Shown in pieces: positions 4,785 to 5,858 of a stretch of 5,858 bases of DNA (the stretch's first letter is position 1; every line of letters starts with the position of its first letter). The position numbers and the translations under genes were made by a program. The notes beneath the pieces were generated by a model. It worked only from the letters and a program-made list of their open reading frames with translations. It was not told where the DNA came from and made no database searches. The stretch is from an uncultured bacterium (lineage in GTDB: Bacteria > Actinomycetota > Coriobacteriia > Coriobacteriales > Coriobacteriaceae): assembly GCA_905216045.1 (NCBI GenBank), contig CAJMSL010000121.1, positions 1 to 5,858 on the forward strand. Reading direction: 5' to 3'.

Positions 4785-5858
4785 TTAGAGATGCAGCACG
4801 CGGTCGCGGATCTCCTCGGTTCGACCCTGGTTCCAGAACTGGGTACCGATGTAGCCACACGTACGACGGGCGACGTTCATCTTCTCCTGATCGCGGTTGC
4901 CACAGTTGGGGCACTCCCACACCAGCTTGCCGTCATCCTCGACAATCTTGATCTCACCGTCGTAGCCGCACACCTGGCAGTAGTCGCTCTTGGTGTTGAG
5001 CTCGGCGTACATGATGTTGTCGTAGATGTACTGCATCACGCGAATGACAGCCTTGAGGTTGTCCTGCATGTTGGGAACCTCGACGTAGGAGATGGCACCG
5101 CCCGGCGAAAGCTGCTGGAACATACCCTCGAACTTGAGCTTGTCGAATGCGTCGATCTCCTCGGACACGTGGACGTGGTAGCTGTTGGTGATGTAGCCCT
5201 TGTCCGTCACGCCCGGGATGATGCCAAAACGACGCTGCAGGCACTTGGCGAACTTGTAGGTCGTCGACTCAAGCGGGGTACCGTACAGCGAGAAGTCAAT
5301 ATCGCTTTCGGCCTTCCACTCCGCGCACTTGTCGTTCATGCGCTGCATGACGGCCATGGCAAAGGGCGTGCCCTCCTTCTCGGTGTGGCTGTGGCCCGTC
5401 ATGTACTTAACGCACTCATACAGGCCGGCATAACCCAGACTAATGGTGGAGTAACCGCCCACGAGCAACTTGTCGATCGTCTCGCCCTTCTTCAGGCGGG
5501 CGAGGGCACCGTACTGCCAAAGAATCGGTGCGGCATCCGAAAGCGTACCCATCAGACGCTCATGACGGCACAGCAGGGCGCGGTGGCACAGCTCAAGACG
5601 CTCGTCGAAGATCTTCCAGAACTTATCAAAATCGCCGCCGCTGGACAGGGCCACGTCCACCAGATTGATGGTGACAACGCCCTGGTTAAAGCGGCCATAG
5701 TACTTCGGCTTGCCGTTCTCGTCGATATAGGGGGTCAGGAAGCTGCGGCAGCCCATGCAGGTGTAGCAGTGGCCCTCGCCATTCTTGTCCACCTTGTATT
5801 CCAGCATCTTCTTCTCGCTGATGTAGTCGGGCACCATCCGCTTGGCGGTGCACTTGGC
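4785..5858 (-). CDS. nrdD: Anaerobic ribonucleoside-triphosphate reductase (class III), C-terminal 357 residues (partial)
   Basis: The frame is open to the right edge of the window, so the N-terminal half, including the expected ATP-cone region, is missing. NrdD reduces ribonucleoside triphosphates to deoxynucleotides without oxygen, using a glycyl radical formed by NrdG. Numbering from an internal ATG at 5837, visible marks are CMGCRSFL (27-34, holding the expected active-site cysteine), YGRFNQGVVTINLVDVAL (47-64) and the SLYGTPLEST stretch. A zinc site is formed by CxxC pairs CQVC and CPNC. The C-terminal RRTCGYIG holds the radical glycine (G328), 22 residues from the end. All functional parts of the C-terminal half are intact. 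The ATG at 5837 is internal, because family-typical residues (KCTAKRMVPDYISEKK) run through it. nrdG follows after 427 bases. Confidence 0.96.
   Translation of the reverse strand, partial: AKCTAKRMVPDYISEKKMLEYKVDKNGEGHCYTCMGCRSFLTPYIDENGKPKYYGRFNQGVVTINLVDVALSSGGDFDKFWKIFDERLELCHRALLCRHERLMGTLSDAAPILWQYGALARLKKGETIDKLLVGGYSTISLGYAGLYECVKYMTGHSHTEKEGTPFAMAVMQRMNDKCAEWKAESDIDFSLYGTPLESTTYKFAKCLQRRFGIIPGVTDKGYITNSYHVHVSEEIDAFDKLKFEGMFQQLSPGGAISYVEVPNMQDNLKAVIRVMQYIYDNIMYAELNTKSDYCQVCGYDGEIKIVEDDGKLVWECPNCGNRDQEKMNVARRTCGYIGTQFWNQGRTEEIRDRVLHL

Overview
The window looks like chromosomal DNA from a GC-rich anaerobic bacterium. Class Coriobacteriia (a Collinsella- or Olsenella-like gut actinobacterium) is the best guess. 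This rests on the high GC content, the strong GC preference at third codon positions, the AAGGAG/GGAGG-type ribosome sites and the anaerobic class III ribonucleotide reductase. It is an inference from general character, not from a marker gene. No RNA gene, insertion sequence, phage gene or CRISPR array was seen.

Layout: the first 58 bases hold the start of a minus-strand gene, probably an FKBP-type prolyl isomerase, cut by the window edge. A 120-base divergent promoter region (59-178) separates it from two plus-strand genes: an M19 membrane-dipeptidase-family enzyme (179-1183) and a YgjP/DUF45-type zinc metallopeptidase (1257-2033). These meet a minus-strand cluster head-on with only 6 bases between stop codons. 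Read in its own direction, from the right edge, that cluster is nrdD (3' part), a 427-base gap, nrdG, folE, an HD-domain phosphohydrolase and folB.

Functional logic: NrdD (glycyl-radical enzyme) and NrdG (its radical-SAM activase) make deoxynucleotides without oxygen. FolE and FolB catalyse the first and third chemical stages of the pterin branch of folate synthesis. The HD protein lies between folE and folB and is nearly fused to the end of folE. That makes it a reasonable candidate for the poorly assigned step between them, removal of phosphates from dihydroneopterin triphosphate. Both pathways feed DNA precursor supply.

The least explained part is the 427-base nrdD-nrdG gap. It holds a very long hairpin 11 bases after the nrdD stop (arms 4635-4669 and 4739-4773) with a smaller terminator-like stem inside it. 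It also holds two tandem 15-base repeats, a candidate -10 element, and a second long hairpin (arms 4373-4394 and 4435-4456) ending just before the nrdG ribosome site. In each hairpin the one mismatch in the main stem becomes a G-U pair only in the nrdD/nrdG-sense RNA. This suggests a structured leader or attenuator for nrdG, or a dispersed palindromic repeat family.
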